DNA from: UMGS1696 sp964621755
GTDB lineage: Bacteria; Bacillota; Clostridia; Oscillospirales; CAG-272
Assembly: GCA_964621755.1 (NCBI GenBank)
Contig: CAZUPI010000010.1
Location: forward strand, 6,715-70,714
DNA length: 64,000 nucleotides
Direction of reading: 5' to 3'
The notes beneath the pieces are model-generated. The model searched no databases. It saw nothing but the letters and a program-made list of their open reading frames with translations, and had not been told where the DNA came from. Made by a program: the position numbers and the translations under genes. Numbering within the stretch: position 1 is the first letter of the stretch; every line of letters starts with the position of its first letter. Positions 43,653 to 52,893 of the stretch are shown one piece after another.

Positions 43653-45884
43653 TCAGCCCGTGACAGCGCGGTCAACGATTTCGTCAGCGCGGAGCTTGTC
43701 TTCGCGGTAAGCTTTTCGAAGTAGCTCTGACGGGATGTATTCGTCGTATTTCTCGAAAACGGGAGCCTCACTGGGACTTATCAGAGAATCAAGGTCGATG
43801 CCGTCTCGCGCGATTTTCTCCATAATTTCCCGCATCATGTCGTCGCCGCGTCCGCCTTCGAGCTTAAATGTCATGTAATAGCATCCTTCAAACTCCATTC
43901 CCGTCAGCTTGTACTTGCCGGCGTTGCGGACGAGATACCGCCTGAGTGTGCGGAAGCTGCGCGTACCGAGCCACGGAAACAGGACCCACGTGTATCCGCC
44001 AAGAGGCAGGATGCAGTTTGTCGTGACGCCGGTATTTCGCGCGACCGCACGCGCGACCCGCAGCCTATTCAATGCGCCTTGGCGCAGGTATGGATATTCC
44101 GTATCCTCGCGCAGCACCTGCAGCATCCTCTCAAGAATGCGCGTGTGTATCTCACCGACGTCGCCCGGCCAGCTGATTTCCATTTTGCCTTCCACATGCT
44201 TCACATAAATGAGGTGTCTGGGAATGTCAAGCTCCTCCACTTCCCACACACGTCCGGCGAGTGCAAACCGGTCTCCCACCGGAGGCGGCGTCGTGATGAC
44301 CCCGATTTCGTCCGATTCGCACCGGACTGTGTAGTCCTCGGAGTCTTTGAATACCGCATAGAATTTGAAGGAATTCGTCAGCTTTTCGCCGCGCAGACCT
44401 ACAATAAGCTCCCGCTCGTCGGTCATTTCAAGCCAGTCGTTGTTTATCATCGAAAGCAGCAGCGTTTTGTAGTCCTGCTCCTCAATGTGTGCAAATGGCG
44501 GAAGGGATAAGATCCGTCCGGCAAGCTCCTTCGCGGTTATCGCACCGTTCGACGCTACAACAGACAGGGTTTGCTGGAACAGCAGGCTGTACGGACAATT
44601 CCGTATTGCCGGCGGCTCAATGAAGCGCTCCTCTATATAAAGCTGCACAATGGCAATCGCCTGCAGAAGATTCCACGGAATGAGCTGAGGCAGCGGCGTG
44701 TTCGGCAGCGCGTTGTCTTCCCGGAAGACCATCATCATCTCAGGTGGGTCTCCCCGTCTGCCGCTTCTCCCAAGCCGCTGTAAAAAGGACGATACCGTGT
44801 TCGGCGACCCTTGCTGAATGACACGTTCCAGCCTGCCGATGTCAATTCCAAGCTCCAGCGTCACTGTAGCGCACGCAACTGCTTTTGTCTCGTCGTTTTT
44901 CATCTTCATCTCCGCTTCTTCGCGGATGCTTGCCGATAAAAATCCGTGATGTATCAGGAAAACATCCGGCTCGTGCCGGTATGCTGCGATTTCACGCATG
45001 GTCGCACAGATATATTCCGTTTCCTCACGGGAGTTTGAGAAAATGATTGCCTTTTTATTTTTTGTGGATTCATAAATATATTCATATCCCGGATCCATGG
45101 AAATCTCTTCTTTTCGCTGATTCCCCTCAGGAGTAGGCAGGTCCGCAACATCCGGACCATTGATGTAGAAATGTTCCATGCCGAGCCGCCAGAGGATTTT
45201 CACGGGGGGGATATCGGGTATAACTGTATCGCGGCCGCTCCCCGCACCAAGCCACGCCGCTGCTTTTTCCATATCGCCGAGCGTGGCGGATAGTCCGATA
45301 CGCCTTGGAGATGCTCCGATCTTTCCCCTTAGTCGTGCGAGCTGACAGATGATCTGATTTCCCCGATCGCATCCGGTCAGCGTGTGGATTTCATCAATGA
45401 CCACATACCGCAAATCGCCGAACAGCCGTATTAAATCGGACGAACGGGTCATCAGCATACATTCAAGAGATTCCGGCGTGATTTGCAGAATCCCGCGCGG
45501 ATTTTTGAGAGCTTTCGTTTTGTGTGACTGCGCCACGTCGCCATGCCAATGATAGACGGGAATTCCGGTTTCGTCACACAATTCGGAAATACGTTCGAAC
45601 TGGTCGTTGATAAGAGACTTCAGCGGCGCAATGTAGATGGCTCCAATCGACTGCGGCATATCTTCATAGAATTCTGAAAGAATCGGGAAGAACGCTGCCT
45701 CTGTCTTTCCGGACGCCGTTTGAGAGGGAAGCAGGATATTGTTTTCACTGTCGAAAATAATTTCCGCTGCCGAGACTTGTATCGGAGAAAGTGCGTCCCA
45801 CCCATGACTATATATAAATTCCCGTATAAACGGTGAATAACGGTCAAATACGTTCATTTTTTTCTCTTTCTTATTCTCTATCAT
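43653..45884 (-). CDS. Lhr-like DEAD/DEAH helicase (BrxHI-like)
   Basis: A 743-residue superfamily 2 helicase. Motifs: Q-motif region SPIQVSAAEI, Walker A SQTASGKTEAA (about 57-67), DEIHT as the DExH box, SATLGD (motif III), the second RecA domain with FSNSREE, and QRLGRSGRRGDPP (motif VI), then a C-terminal winged-helix-like region. This Lhr branch is the same type as BrxHI of BREX-like loci and as helicases that accompany TerB-N and BrxD-like genes; those two partners are at 58-61.6 kb here. Start: ATG 45884, with an in-frame ATG at 45857 (MNVFDRYSPF) as an equally plausible start. Confidence 0.87.
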   Translation of the reverse strand: MIENKKEKKMNVFDRYSPFIREFIYSHGWDALSPIQVSAAEIIFDSENNILLPSQTASGKTEAAFFPILSEFYEDMPQSIGAIYIAPLKSLINDQFERISELCDETGIPVYHWHGDVAQSHKTKALKNPRGILQITPESLECMLMTRSSDLIRLFGDLRYVVIDEIHTLTGCDRGNQIICQLARLRGKIGASPRRIGLSATLGDMEKAAAWLGAGSGRDTVIPDIPPVKILWRLGMEHFYINGPDVADLPTPEGNQRKEEISMDPGYEYIYESTKNKKAIIFSNSREETEYICATMREIAAYRHEPDVFLIHHGFLSASIREEAEMKMKNDETKAVACATVTLELGIDIGRLERVIQQGSPNTVSSFLQRLGRSGRRGDPPEMMMVFREDNALPNTPLPQLIPWNLLQAIAIVQLYIEERFIEPPAIRNCPYSLLFQQTLSVVASNGAITAKELAGRILSLPPFAHIEEQDYKTLLLSMINNDWLEMTDERELIVGLRGEKLTNSFKFYAVFKDSEDYTVRCESDEIGVITTPPPVGDRFALAGRVWEVEELDIPRHLIYVKHVEGKMEISWPGDVGEIHTRILERMLQVLREDTEYPYLRQGALNRLRVARAVARNTGVTTNCILPLGGYTWVLFPWLGTRSFRTLRRYLVRNAGKYKLTGMEFEGCYYMTFKLEGGRGDDMMREIMEKIARDGIDLDSLISPSEAPVFEKYDEYIPSELLRKAYREDKLRADEIVDRAVTG

Positions 45885-45960
45885 ACTTCTTTATTTTACA
45901 CCCAAACATTCGCCTAATGTTTAATAAATTGTAAATAACACACGTTTTTTGGAGAAAAAG

Positions 45961-45993
45961 CGGGGGGACACTTTTTTGGAAAAAAGTGCCCCG
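45961..45993. terminator. Hairpin of the ACTTTTT/AAAAAGT family
   Basis: CGGGG, then CACTTTTT, pairs with AAAAAGTG and CCCCG. It is 44 bases from the GH106-like stop and probably ends that transcript. Confidence 0.65.
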
Positions 45994-46037
45994 AGTCCTC
46001 TTTTGTTGAAAGGTTTTTGCGGAGGGGTGCGTCGAAC

Positions 46038-48284
46038 TTACGTCAATGAAGAATACAGTCTTACAGCGCAGCCGGCAAATCCGACGGGGATAGGTTTGCC
46101 GTATTTGTTTGCCATGCTTCCGGTGATGGTCACGGTGACGGTGTTTTCGCCTAGAACAGTGAGGTCGGTTATGTCAAGCGCATATGGCATAAAGAGGATT
46201 CGGCCTGCCGGTTTGCCGTTGACTGATACATCCGCGATGTCGTGAAGTTCGGTGAAGGTGAGATTCACCTTGGTGACGGCCTCACGGCGGATAAATGTCA
46301 TGTGACCTTCGTCAAGGGAGACTACTTCCGCTAAGTGCGGTTCATCTGGAACTTTGTCGGCCAAAGTCACGAGAGCATCGGGATTGATACCGATGATTTT
46401 TGCACTGTGCGGTGGAATTACGATATTGTATGCGAATCCGTTGTCGCACATTTGGGCGGAGAGAGGCGTGGTTTTTCCAGTGAATGGGTCGAAATTTGCT
46501 GCCGCGCCGTTTTCGCTTGTGACAAGTCTGCCCGTGATTTCGTTCCTGCCTTCATTTATCATCAGAAAGAACGGGCAGCCGCTCTTTGTGAGATGGACAA
46601 AACGCAGTGCATCCGCTGTTTTTCCTTCAAAGTAGGACTTGCGATGCACGTGTTTCTGGACAAATCCGATAAAATCAGAGCCCCGGAACATCTTTCCGCC
46701 TTCGATGACGAAACGTCCGATTTTTTCAACGATAGCGGCATCAAGCGGAAGCCTTCCGTCGACAAGGAGAATATCGTAGCTGTACCGGTCTATGCGGATT
46801 TTCCCGTCGTGAATGTGGGCGCGGTCCATAAAATCGTCTATTGTGAGGTAGTTGAAAGTATATCCCTTTTGATACAGCGGCGCGACCGGCTTCACAGGCA
46901 TGTATTCCGCGCTGCAAAGCACAGCGGCGTGGGGATTGTTATAGCACGTGGCGTTCAGCCACGACATGCGCTTGATGTACATTGCGATTTTACGGTAATC
47001 CTGCCACCAAATGTTATTGGGACCCACATCCGGCGGCCGCTCATTCGACTGCAACGGTGTGCGAAGGGAGTAGTAAAACGCGTGTGGGATTATCATATTG
47101 CACCCTCTCGCGAACAGGAAATTGAGATACCACATCATTTCGTCCGCGGTGAAATTCCACGGATTTCCTTTCTCCCCACAGACGCCGAAACACTCGTTCG
47201 AGTTGCGCTGCGCACCCATGTGCCTTGCTGCGTCCGACGCACATTTTCCCATTACAGAATCAGGGGAGGTCAGTTCCGTCCCTTCTTCTACCATGCGCCA
47301 CACCAAATCTTGTCCCGGCACGTCAAACCGTCTGACCGTTTCGCAGTCACCGCTTTCTGCCGGATGTCCCATCAGGGCGATACCGTGCTTTGCACACCAG
47401 CTGGATAATGTCTTGTAGTAAGCGTTGTCCAACCGATGGCGAAGCGCTTTTTGATATATGCGGGTGGCGTTTCGGACAAGTTTTTTGTCTTTCGCAGGAA
47501 ACAGCAGACTGGCAAGGTGGGAAAAATCCCCGCCGTACTCGAAAAAGTCCTCGAGCATCCCGTAGCTCCAGCTGATTTTACCGGACATGTTCGCGCACCT
47601 GCCCGTTACGGATGGCTCGTCTGTGAAAAAGCCAATAACAGTCTTGCCAAAGAAGCGGGATAACCGATTGTAATACAAATCGTGAGTATGTCTGGTAAAC
47701 GCCTCCACTGCGGATGGATTCAAGATATCGGCCGCTGCAGGTGCATTGGGCTGGCCGTCATCCTCATCGGGCAGGATGCCGCGGATGGTTCCGCCAGTAT
47801 ACCCGAGAACAAAATCATAGGAAACATAGGTGTTATCATTCTTCGGCGCGTCAAGACGTACGTCGGTCAGCAAACCGTCTTCCAACTTCAGCCATGCGCG
47901 ATATAAAATTTCATCCTCCGGTGCGGTCTCACCGGTTTTGACTGCGGTCAACGCCCGTGCAGCATAGCGCGCATCTTCGGCAGCTACTTTTCCATGGGCG
48001 GAACCGGACGGATACATTGCCTCATCATACAGAACGACCATCATTCGTCGCCGCTCCGCAACCTCAAGACACGCCTCCACCATTTCAAAATATTCATCGG
48101 ACAAATATTCCGTTTCCATCCCCATGCGCGGATGAATCACAAAGCCGTCGACGCCTTTTTTATGAAAGTCGTCAATCTGCCGTACAAGTTCCTCACGGTC
48201 AAGCTTATCGTTCCAGAACCAAAACGGAATCGGCGAAAACGTGTTTCCGGGATTTTTCCACATCTCGCATAAAATATCGTACAT
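46038..48284 (-). CDS. Glycoside hydrolase, GH106-like (alpha-L-rhamnosidase type)
   Basis: A 748-residue protein with the start typical of GH106-like hydrolases: SPIPFWFWNDKLDREEL followed by GVDGFVIHPRMG, the first strands of a TIM barrel. Other barrel motifs are LYDEAMYPSGSA, GFFTDEPSV (candidate catalytic Glu) and GHPAESGDCE. The C terminus is a jelly-roll sugar-binding domain (LTFTELHDIADVSVNGKPAG), as in GH2/GH106 proteins. It is shorter than secreted GH106 enzymes and has no signal peptide. Likely substrate: rhamnose-containing oligosaccharides, but specificity is uncertain. Start: ATG behind GAGAGGA. Single gene. Confidence 0.78.
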   Translation of the reverse strand: MYDILCEMWKNPGNTFSPIPFWFWNDKLDREELVRQIDDFHKKGVDGFVIHPRMGMETEYLSDEYFEMVEACLEVAERRRMMVVLYDEAMYPSGSAHGKVAAEDARYAARALTAVKTGETAPEDEILYRAWLKLEDGLLTDVRLDAPKNDNTYVSYDFVLGYTGGTIRGILPDEDDGQPNAPAAADILNPSAVEAFTRHTHDLYYNRLSRFFGKTVIGFFTDEPSVTGRCANMSGKISWSYGMLEDFFEYGGDFSHLASLLFPAKDKKLVRNATRIYQKALRHRLDNAYYKTLSSWCAKHGIALMGHPAESGDCETVRRFDVPGQDLVWRMVEEGTELTSPDSVMGKCASDAARHMGAQRNSNECFGVCGEKGNPWNFTADEMMWYLNFLFARGCNMIIPHAFYYSLRTPLQSNERPPDVGPNNIWWQDYRKIAMYIKRMSWLNATCYNNPHAAVLCSAEYMPVKPVAPLYQKGYTFNYLTIDDFMDRAHIHDGKIRIDRYSYDILLVDGRLPLDAAIVEKIGRFVIEGGKMFRGSDFIGFVQKHVHRKSYFEGKTADALRFVHLTKSGCPFFLMINEGRNEITGRLVTSENGAAANFDPFTGKTTPLSAQMCDNGFAYNIVIPPHSAKIIGINPDALVTLADKVPDEPHLAEVVSLDEGHMTFIRREAVTKVNLTFTELHDIADVSVNGKPAGRILFMPYALDITDLTVLGENTVTVTITGSMANKYGKPIPVGFAGCAVRLYSSLT

Positions 48285-48438
48285 GAGTATATCCTCTCGT
48301 TCTTTTAGTCGTAAATAAATGGGAAACGCTTCTTGAAAAAGGTTCCTTCAAATCTTTTATCATAATTATATATAATTATATATCACACGGCACGGTATTG
48401 CAAGCATCGGTATAAAATTTCAAAAAAACAAAATAAAC

Positions 48439-48509
48439 AGGTACCTTATGGGTTGACAATCCTTACTTTATATGATATAATATCCCCAGAAAAAAAGTCA
48501 GGTACCTGA
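48439..48509 (+). promoter_or_regulatory. MarR promoter flanked by two palindromic operators
   Basis: Promoter TTGACA (48453-48458), 17 bases, TATAAT (48476-48481). Two CAGGTACCT boxes lie exactly 60 bases apart, at 48439-48447 just upstream of the -35 and at 48499-48508 just downstream of the start site; the second is the full palindrome TCAGGTACCTGA. This is the expected layout for self-repression by the MarR protein encoded next. Confidence 0.75.
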
Positions 48510-48531
48510 TTAATTTAATGGAGAAACTATA

Positions 48532-49005
48532 ATGAAAACACTTGATGAAGAAATTCTCCGGATGTTAGGAATGCTCAACGCCTTGTCACGGCGCGGACCC
48601 AATCCACCGCCACCGCCGCCACCGCCGCATGAAGACGGAGACCATCCGCCGTTCGGAGATAGACCACAGCCAAGAGGTCAAGGACGCGGCAGATTGATGG
48701 GTTTTTTAAACGACCACGGGGAAATGAGCCAATCCCAGATTGCCGCACACCTCAACATTCGTCCGCAGTCCTTATCGGAGCTTCTTACAAAAATGGAAAA
48801 CGATGGCCTAATTGTGCGCCGTCAGTCAGATGAGGACCGCCGTCAAACTCTCGTTTTCCTCACCGATATGGGTCGGTCCCGAGTGGAAGAATTCCGTGAG
48901 GAGCACCGCCGCCGCGCAGCAGAATTTCTGGAACCGCTGACGGAGGAAGAAAAAAACAGCCTTGCCCAAATCCTGCGCAAATTGATCGAGGCAAAAAAGA
49001 CATAG
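48532..49005 (+). CDS. MarR-family regulator with a polyproline insert
   Basis: A 157-residue winged-helix regulator. The DNA-binding part shows MSQSQIAAHLNIRPQSLSEL (recognition helix) and DRRQTLVFLTDMG (wing). Between the first helix and the DNA-binding domain is an unusual low-complexity segment with NPPPPPPPPHEDGDHPPFGD, which should need EF-P for translation. It probably represses itself and the ABC exporter gene 111 bases downstream, in response to a small-molecule ligand. Start: ATG behind GGAG. Confidence 0.9.
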   Translation: MKTLDEEILRMLGMLNALSRRGPNPPPPPPPPHEDGDHPPFGDRPQPRGQGRGRLMGFLNDHGEMSQSQIAAHLNIRPQSLSELLTKMENDGLIVRRQSDEDRRQTLVFLTDMGRSRVEEFREEHRRRAAEFLEPLTEEEKNSLAQILRKLIEAKKT

Positions 49006-49116
49006 AGGAATCATGATTTGCCCTAATTTATTATTTCATCCAGTATAAATTTAAAAAAGGGATTGGGGAAAGCTTTTTTCCAAAACCTCATTCCCGTCAA
49101 TTAGGAGGTATATGTT

Positions 49117-51360
49117 ATGGGACCTGGGGGACCTGGCGGTCAGTTTATGGGCCGTCGTGAAAAGATGATAGAGCAGCTCAAGGAGCCAAAGCCGAAATCC
49201 ATAAAGGAAGTGCCTGACTATCTCTATCGCCTTGTCACAAAATTTTTCTATCGACTATTTTACATTTTCCGCCTTGTGTGGGAGACCAGACCGTGGATTC
49301 TCTTTTTCATGATTTTCATGGCCATTTTCAATGGTGTTACTCCCGTTATCAGCGCAAAAATCTCCGCAGAGCTTCTTAACGCGCTCGCATCCGCTTTCGT
49401 CGCCGCGACTACAGGCGCGGAGAGTGGATTCGACCGTGTTATGAGCCTACTTATCCTGCGGTTTGCCTATAACTTCATTACCGGATTGGTGGACCGCGTC
49501 AGCAATATCCTTAACAACATCGCAAGCGAGCTTGTGGTCAACCACGTCAACTTGAAAATTATGAGCAAAGCGCGCGAAATCGACCTCGCCAGCTTCGACC
49601 TTCCCGAATTTTATGAGAAATTCGAGAATGCCAAGCGGGAAGCCGGCAACCGCCCGATTAATATCCTGAACGCAAACTTCACCATTATCAGTACTTTGAT
49701 CAGCATGTTCTCGTTCATCATAGTACTCATCGGCGTCAGCCCGTTCGCACCGCTTATCATCATCGCAATGAGTATCCCGACGGCTGTCATCAACTTCAGC
49801 TACCGCAAAAAGAATTTCCGGTACATACGCTTCCATTCCAAGGAACGCCGTCAAATGAGCTACTACTCTGACCTTATGACCAACAAGGATATGGTCAAAG
49901 AAATCCGTCTGTTCAACCTCTCCGAACTCTTTATCGGACGGTATCGGGAAACTTTCGCAAAGTACTTCAAGGGCTTGAAAAAGCTGTTCGTCGATGAAGG
50001 TATCCTTCACATCTGTACGACCGTTATCACAACGGCAATCAACTGTGCGCTGTTCTTGTTTATCGCCAAAGGTGTATGCGAAGGACGGTATGAAGTTGGT
50101 GATTACTCGTTCTATACCGGTGCGCTCAGTTCCATTTCAAACGGTATCGGCACACTGATATCGACTACCGCGTCAATTTACGAAGGAACTTTGTTCATTG
50201 ATAACCTCATTTCCTTCATGAACGAAAAAACGACCATCGTCCCTCTCCTCGCAGAGCCCCGCAAAATCACACACCATACAGGGCATACCATCGTTTTCGA
50301 TGACGTGTCGTTCATCTATCCCGGAACCGAGCGCCGCGTCATCAATCATGTAAGCTTCACCCTTGAACCTGGCGATACATGCGTGCTTGTCGGTCTGAAC
50401 GGCGCGGGCAAAACCACACTTATCAAGCTTCTCACGCGTCTCTACGACCCAACAGAAGGACGAATCCTGCTCGATGGCCACGACATCAAGGAATATGCGG
50501 TTGAGGACCTGTACTCTATGTTCGGCATCATCTTCCAGGACTTCGGCAAATATGCGGTAAGCGTCAAAGAAAACATCAAGTTCGGGCAGCTTGAACGGGA
50601 GGCGACCGATGAGGATATCGTCGTCGCCGCCGAACAGTCGTCTGCGGATAAGTTTATCAACGACTTACCAGATAAGTATGATACGCCGCTGATGCGTTAC
50701 TTCGAGGAAAACGGTATTGAGCTGTCCATCGGTCAGTGGCAGAAGCTGTCGATTGCACGCGCATTCTACAGCGACTCCGACGTTATTATCCTTGACGAGC
50801 CGACAGCCAGCCTTGACGCCATCGCAGAGCAGGAAATTTACAATCAATTTGACCGCCTGCGCAAGGATAAGACCTGTATTTTCGTATCTCACAGACTCTC
50901 CAGCGCGACAGTAGCGAACAAAATCATCGTGCTCGAACACGGCGAAGTCGTTGAAATCGGCAATCACTCTGAACTGATGAAGAAGCACGGCGTATACTAT
51001 GAACTGTTCTCCACGCAGGCAAAGAGATACATCACCCCGATTGACGGCATGTCCGCGGAAGATTTCATGAATACAGGCGAGCCAGCCATGAAACTCGCGG
51101 ATTCGGCCGCAAGAGAATCTACAGGGGAACATTTCAACGGTTCACACACATTTGACGGTAGGCCACCGTTTGAAGGTAGACCATCGTTCGACGGTAAGCC
51201 GCCATTTGATAAACAGCCTCCTTTCAACGGACGTCCTCCCTTCAACGGCAAATCTCCGCGGAATGGGGAAAGACCGCCGGAAGGACCGCAGCAAGAGGAA
51301 CGTCCTCGTGAAAAGGGGCCGGAATACGCAGGTCCGGAGCATGCGGAAGATAAAAGATGA
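49117..51360 (+). CDS. ABC exporter (fused permease and ATPase) with hexapeptide-repeat tail
   Basis: A 747-residue half-transporter: Gly/Pro-rich start MGPGGPGGQFMG, a six-helix membrane domain (about 50-360), then the nucleotide-binding domain with Walker A GLNGAGKTTLIK (about 429), signature LSIGQWQK, Walker B VIILDEPT and H-loop FVSHRLSS. The last ~70 residues are low complexity, with tandem six-residue units of the type RPPFEG, KPPFDK, QPPFNG, RPPFNG. It likely exports drugs, lipids or peptides as a homodimer. Start: ATG behind AGGAGGT. It is regulated by the preceding MarR gene. Confidence 0.92.
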   Translation: MGPGGPGGQFMGRREKMIEQLKEPKPKSIKEVPDYLYRLVTKFFYRLFYIFRLVWETRPWILFFMIFMAIFNGVTPVISAKISAELLNALASAFVAATTGAESGFDRVMSLLILRFAYNFITGLVDRVSNILNNIASELVVNHVNLKIMSKAREIDLASFDLPEFYEKFENAKREAGNRPINILNANFTIISTLISMFSFIIVLIGVSPFAPLIIIAMSIPTAVINFSYRKKNFRYIRFHSKERRQMSYYSDLMTNKDMVKEIRLFNLSELFIGRYRETFAKYFKGLKKLFVDEGILHICTTVITTAINCALFLFIAKGVCEGRYEVGDYSFYTGALSSISNGIGTLISTTASIYEGTLFIDNLISFMNEKTTIVPLLAEPRKITHHTGHTIVFDDVSFIYPGTERRVINHVSFTLEPGDTCVLVGLNGAGKTTLIKLLTRLYDPTEGRILLDGHDIKEYAVEDLYSMFGIIFQDFGKYAVSVKENIKFGQLEREATDEDIVVAAEQSSADKFINDLPDKYDTPLMRYFEENGIELSIGQWQKLSIARAFYSDSDVIILDEPTASLDAIAEQEIYNQFDRLRKDKTCIFVSHRLSSATVANKIIVLEHGEVVEIGNHSELMKKHGVYYELFSTQAKRYITPIDGMSAEDFMNTGEPAMKLADSAARESTGEHFNGSHTFDGRPPFEGRPSFDGKPPFDKQPPFNGRPPFNGKSPRNGERPPEGPQQEERPREKGPEYAGPEHAEDKR

Positions 51361-51488
51361 TAATAAAAAGGTGTATATATCCTTTTTCCATGTTTATTCC
51401 TGTACTGCGTTTCGTGAAAGACTTAATTATGGTGGGTGAACAAACGAACGCCTTTGGGTGAGGTACGTAAAACGTATGGCATAAATTA

Positions 51489-51517
51489 TTTACAACTCAC
51501 CGAAAATATGGTATAAT
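51489..51517 (+). promoter_or_regulatory. Promoter of the phosphoesterase operon
   Basis: TTTACA (51489-51494) and TATAAT (51512-51517), 17 bases apart. The -10 box overlaps the first ATG of the longest reading frame (51516), so translation must start later. Confidence 0.65.
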
Positions 51518-51545
51518 GCCGTCAGATAAGAAAACGGGGGAGTTG

Positions 51546-52316
51546 GTGCATGGGTGCATGAAAATATGTAGATACAAAATCGGCTGCAGCGGAGGCAAAG
51601 CTCCGGTCGGACTGAAAATCGTAGTTGCGGCAGACCTGCATTCCCGCAACGGAAAGAAAGCGCTATGCCAGATTGCAGAGTTGGAACCAGACATGATTTG
51701 CGCTCCAGGCGATATCATGCTCAAAACCGATCTTTATTCCGTACGCGAGCCCTTTAATGAGAAGGGTATGACCTTTCTCAAAGAATGCCGCAAAATCGCG
51801 CCGGTATACTATTCGCCCGGCAACCACGAGCGCGGCATGACGGAGGAAAACCGCAAGATTCTCGCCGACTGCGGCATCACCTTCCTCGATGACGAATACG
51901 TCAGATACCATTCCATTAAAATCGGCGGCCTGTCGTCAGGATACAAAGAAAATGTCCCAAAGCAAAAGCATACGCCGGCCCCCGACGTTTCGTTTATCCA
52001 TCGTTTTGCCTCTCTTGATGGATTTAAGCTGCTGCTGTGCCATCATCCGGAGTATTGGCGAAAATACCTCAGCGAAACCACAATTGACCTGACCCTCTCC
52101 GGTCACGCGCATGGTGGACAGTGGCAGATACCGTTTGTTCATCAGGGGATTTTCGCACCTGGACAGGGGCTTTTTCCAAAGTATACCGGCGGCGTACATG
52201 AAAACGAGTCTAACTCGTGCACGCTTGTAATAAGCCGCGGTATGGCAAACACGTTGTGTATACCGAGATTTTTCAATCCGCGCGAGATTGTGTTTCTTGA
52301 GCTGGCACTGAAATGA
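51546..52316 (+). CDS. Metallophosphoesterase (YkuE/YaeI type)
   Basis: A calcineurin-like phosphoesterase of about 256 residues. The five metal-binding blocks are present: VAADLHSRNG, GDIM, GNHE, CHHPE and GHAHGGQ. Such proteins hydrolyse phosphodiesters, for example UDP-diacylglucosamine-like lipids in the YaeI group; the substrate here is unknown. The ATG at 51516 is ruled out by the promoter; GTG 51546 just after GGGGGAG or ATG 51558 are the candidates. Its stop overlaps the Sfp start by four bases (ATGA). Confidence 0.85.
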   Translation: MHGCMKICRYKIGCSGGKAPVGLKIVVAADLHSRNGKKALCQIAELEPDMICAPGDIMLKTDLYSVREPFNEKGMTFLKECRKIAPVYYSPGNHERGMTEENRKILADCGITFLDDEYVRYHSIKIGGLSSGYKENVPKQKHTPAPDVSFIHRFASLDGFKLLLCHHPEYWRKYLSETTIDLTLSGHAHGGQWQIPFVHQGIFAPGQGLFPKYTGGVHENESNSCTLVISRGMANTLCIPRFFNPREIVFLELALK

Positions 52317-52867
52317 CAAGTATTGCTATATATTATACCCATATCGAATCCATATCCCGTGAGCTGTCCCATCAGCTTCGAATTCGTGTCGCGTCAGACT
52401 ACACCGGCGAATCCCCCGACGTATTTACGGATGGATTCGGTCTCCACGGCAAACCGTACTTCAAATCACATCCCGACGTGCATTTTTCGGTATCCCACAG
52501 CGACGGCGTCTGGATATGTGCGTTTGCGGACAGTGAAATCGGCTGTGATGTGCAGGAATACCGCACAGACGACACCCCGTCTCGCCTTGACAAAATAGCA
52601 AGACGTTGGTTTTCCGCTGCGGAGTACCGCTATTTTACGGGTCAGGGCAGCGGGGCAGATGAATTTTGCCGGATATGGTCGCGCAAAGAGGCATACGTAA
52701 AATACACCGGAAATGGAATCGGCGATGGTTTTCGACAATTCTCCTCTCTTGAGACCATTGGCAAATGCAGAATTTACGATTTTGTCCTGCCGTCAGCGGA
52801 AAGCTACGCGGCTGCCTTGGCGGGAGAATTTGATGCAGAACCTCAAAAAAATTTGATTAAATTTTAA
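52313..52867 (+). CDS. 4'-phosphopantetheinyl transferase (Sfp type)
   Basis: A 184-residue Sfp-like transferase that moves phosphopantetheine from CoA onto a carrier protein serine. Conserved motifs: FSVSHSDG, GCDVQEY (metal-binding Asp) and WSRKEAYVKYTGNGI (WxxKEA). It is on the short side for Sfp (about 220) and like compact clostridial forms. No carrier protein, polyketide or peptide synthetase gene is in the window, so it may serve fatty-acid ACP or a distant cluster. Translationally coupled to the phosphoesterase. Confidence 0.9.
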   Translation: MTSIAIYYTHIESISRELSHQLRIRVASDYTGESPDVFTDGFGLHGKPYFKSHPDVHFSVSHSDGVWICAFADSEIGCDVQEYRTDDTPSRLDKIARRWFSAAEYRYFTGQGSGADEFCRIWSRKEAYVKYTGNGIGDGFRQFSSLETIGKCRIYDFVLPSAESYAAALAGEFDAEPQKNLIKF

Positions 52868-52893
52868 TACAAATACCACCCAGGAGGAAACAC

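Noticed and set aside
43589..43771. N-terminal extension of UvrA by 61 codons
   Set aside because: The extension runs into the end of the helicase gene and has no similarity to UvrA; the family N terminus starts at 43588.
51516..51518. ATG at 51516 as start of the phosphoesterase
   Set aside because: It overlaps the -10 box TATAAT (51512-51517), so it lies upstream of the transcript.
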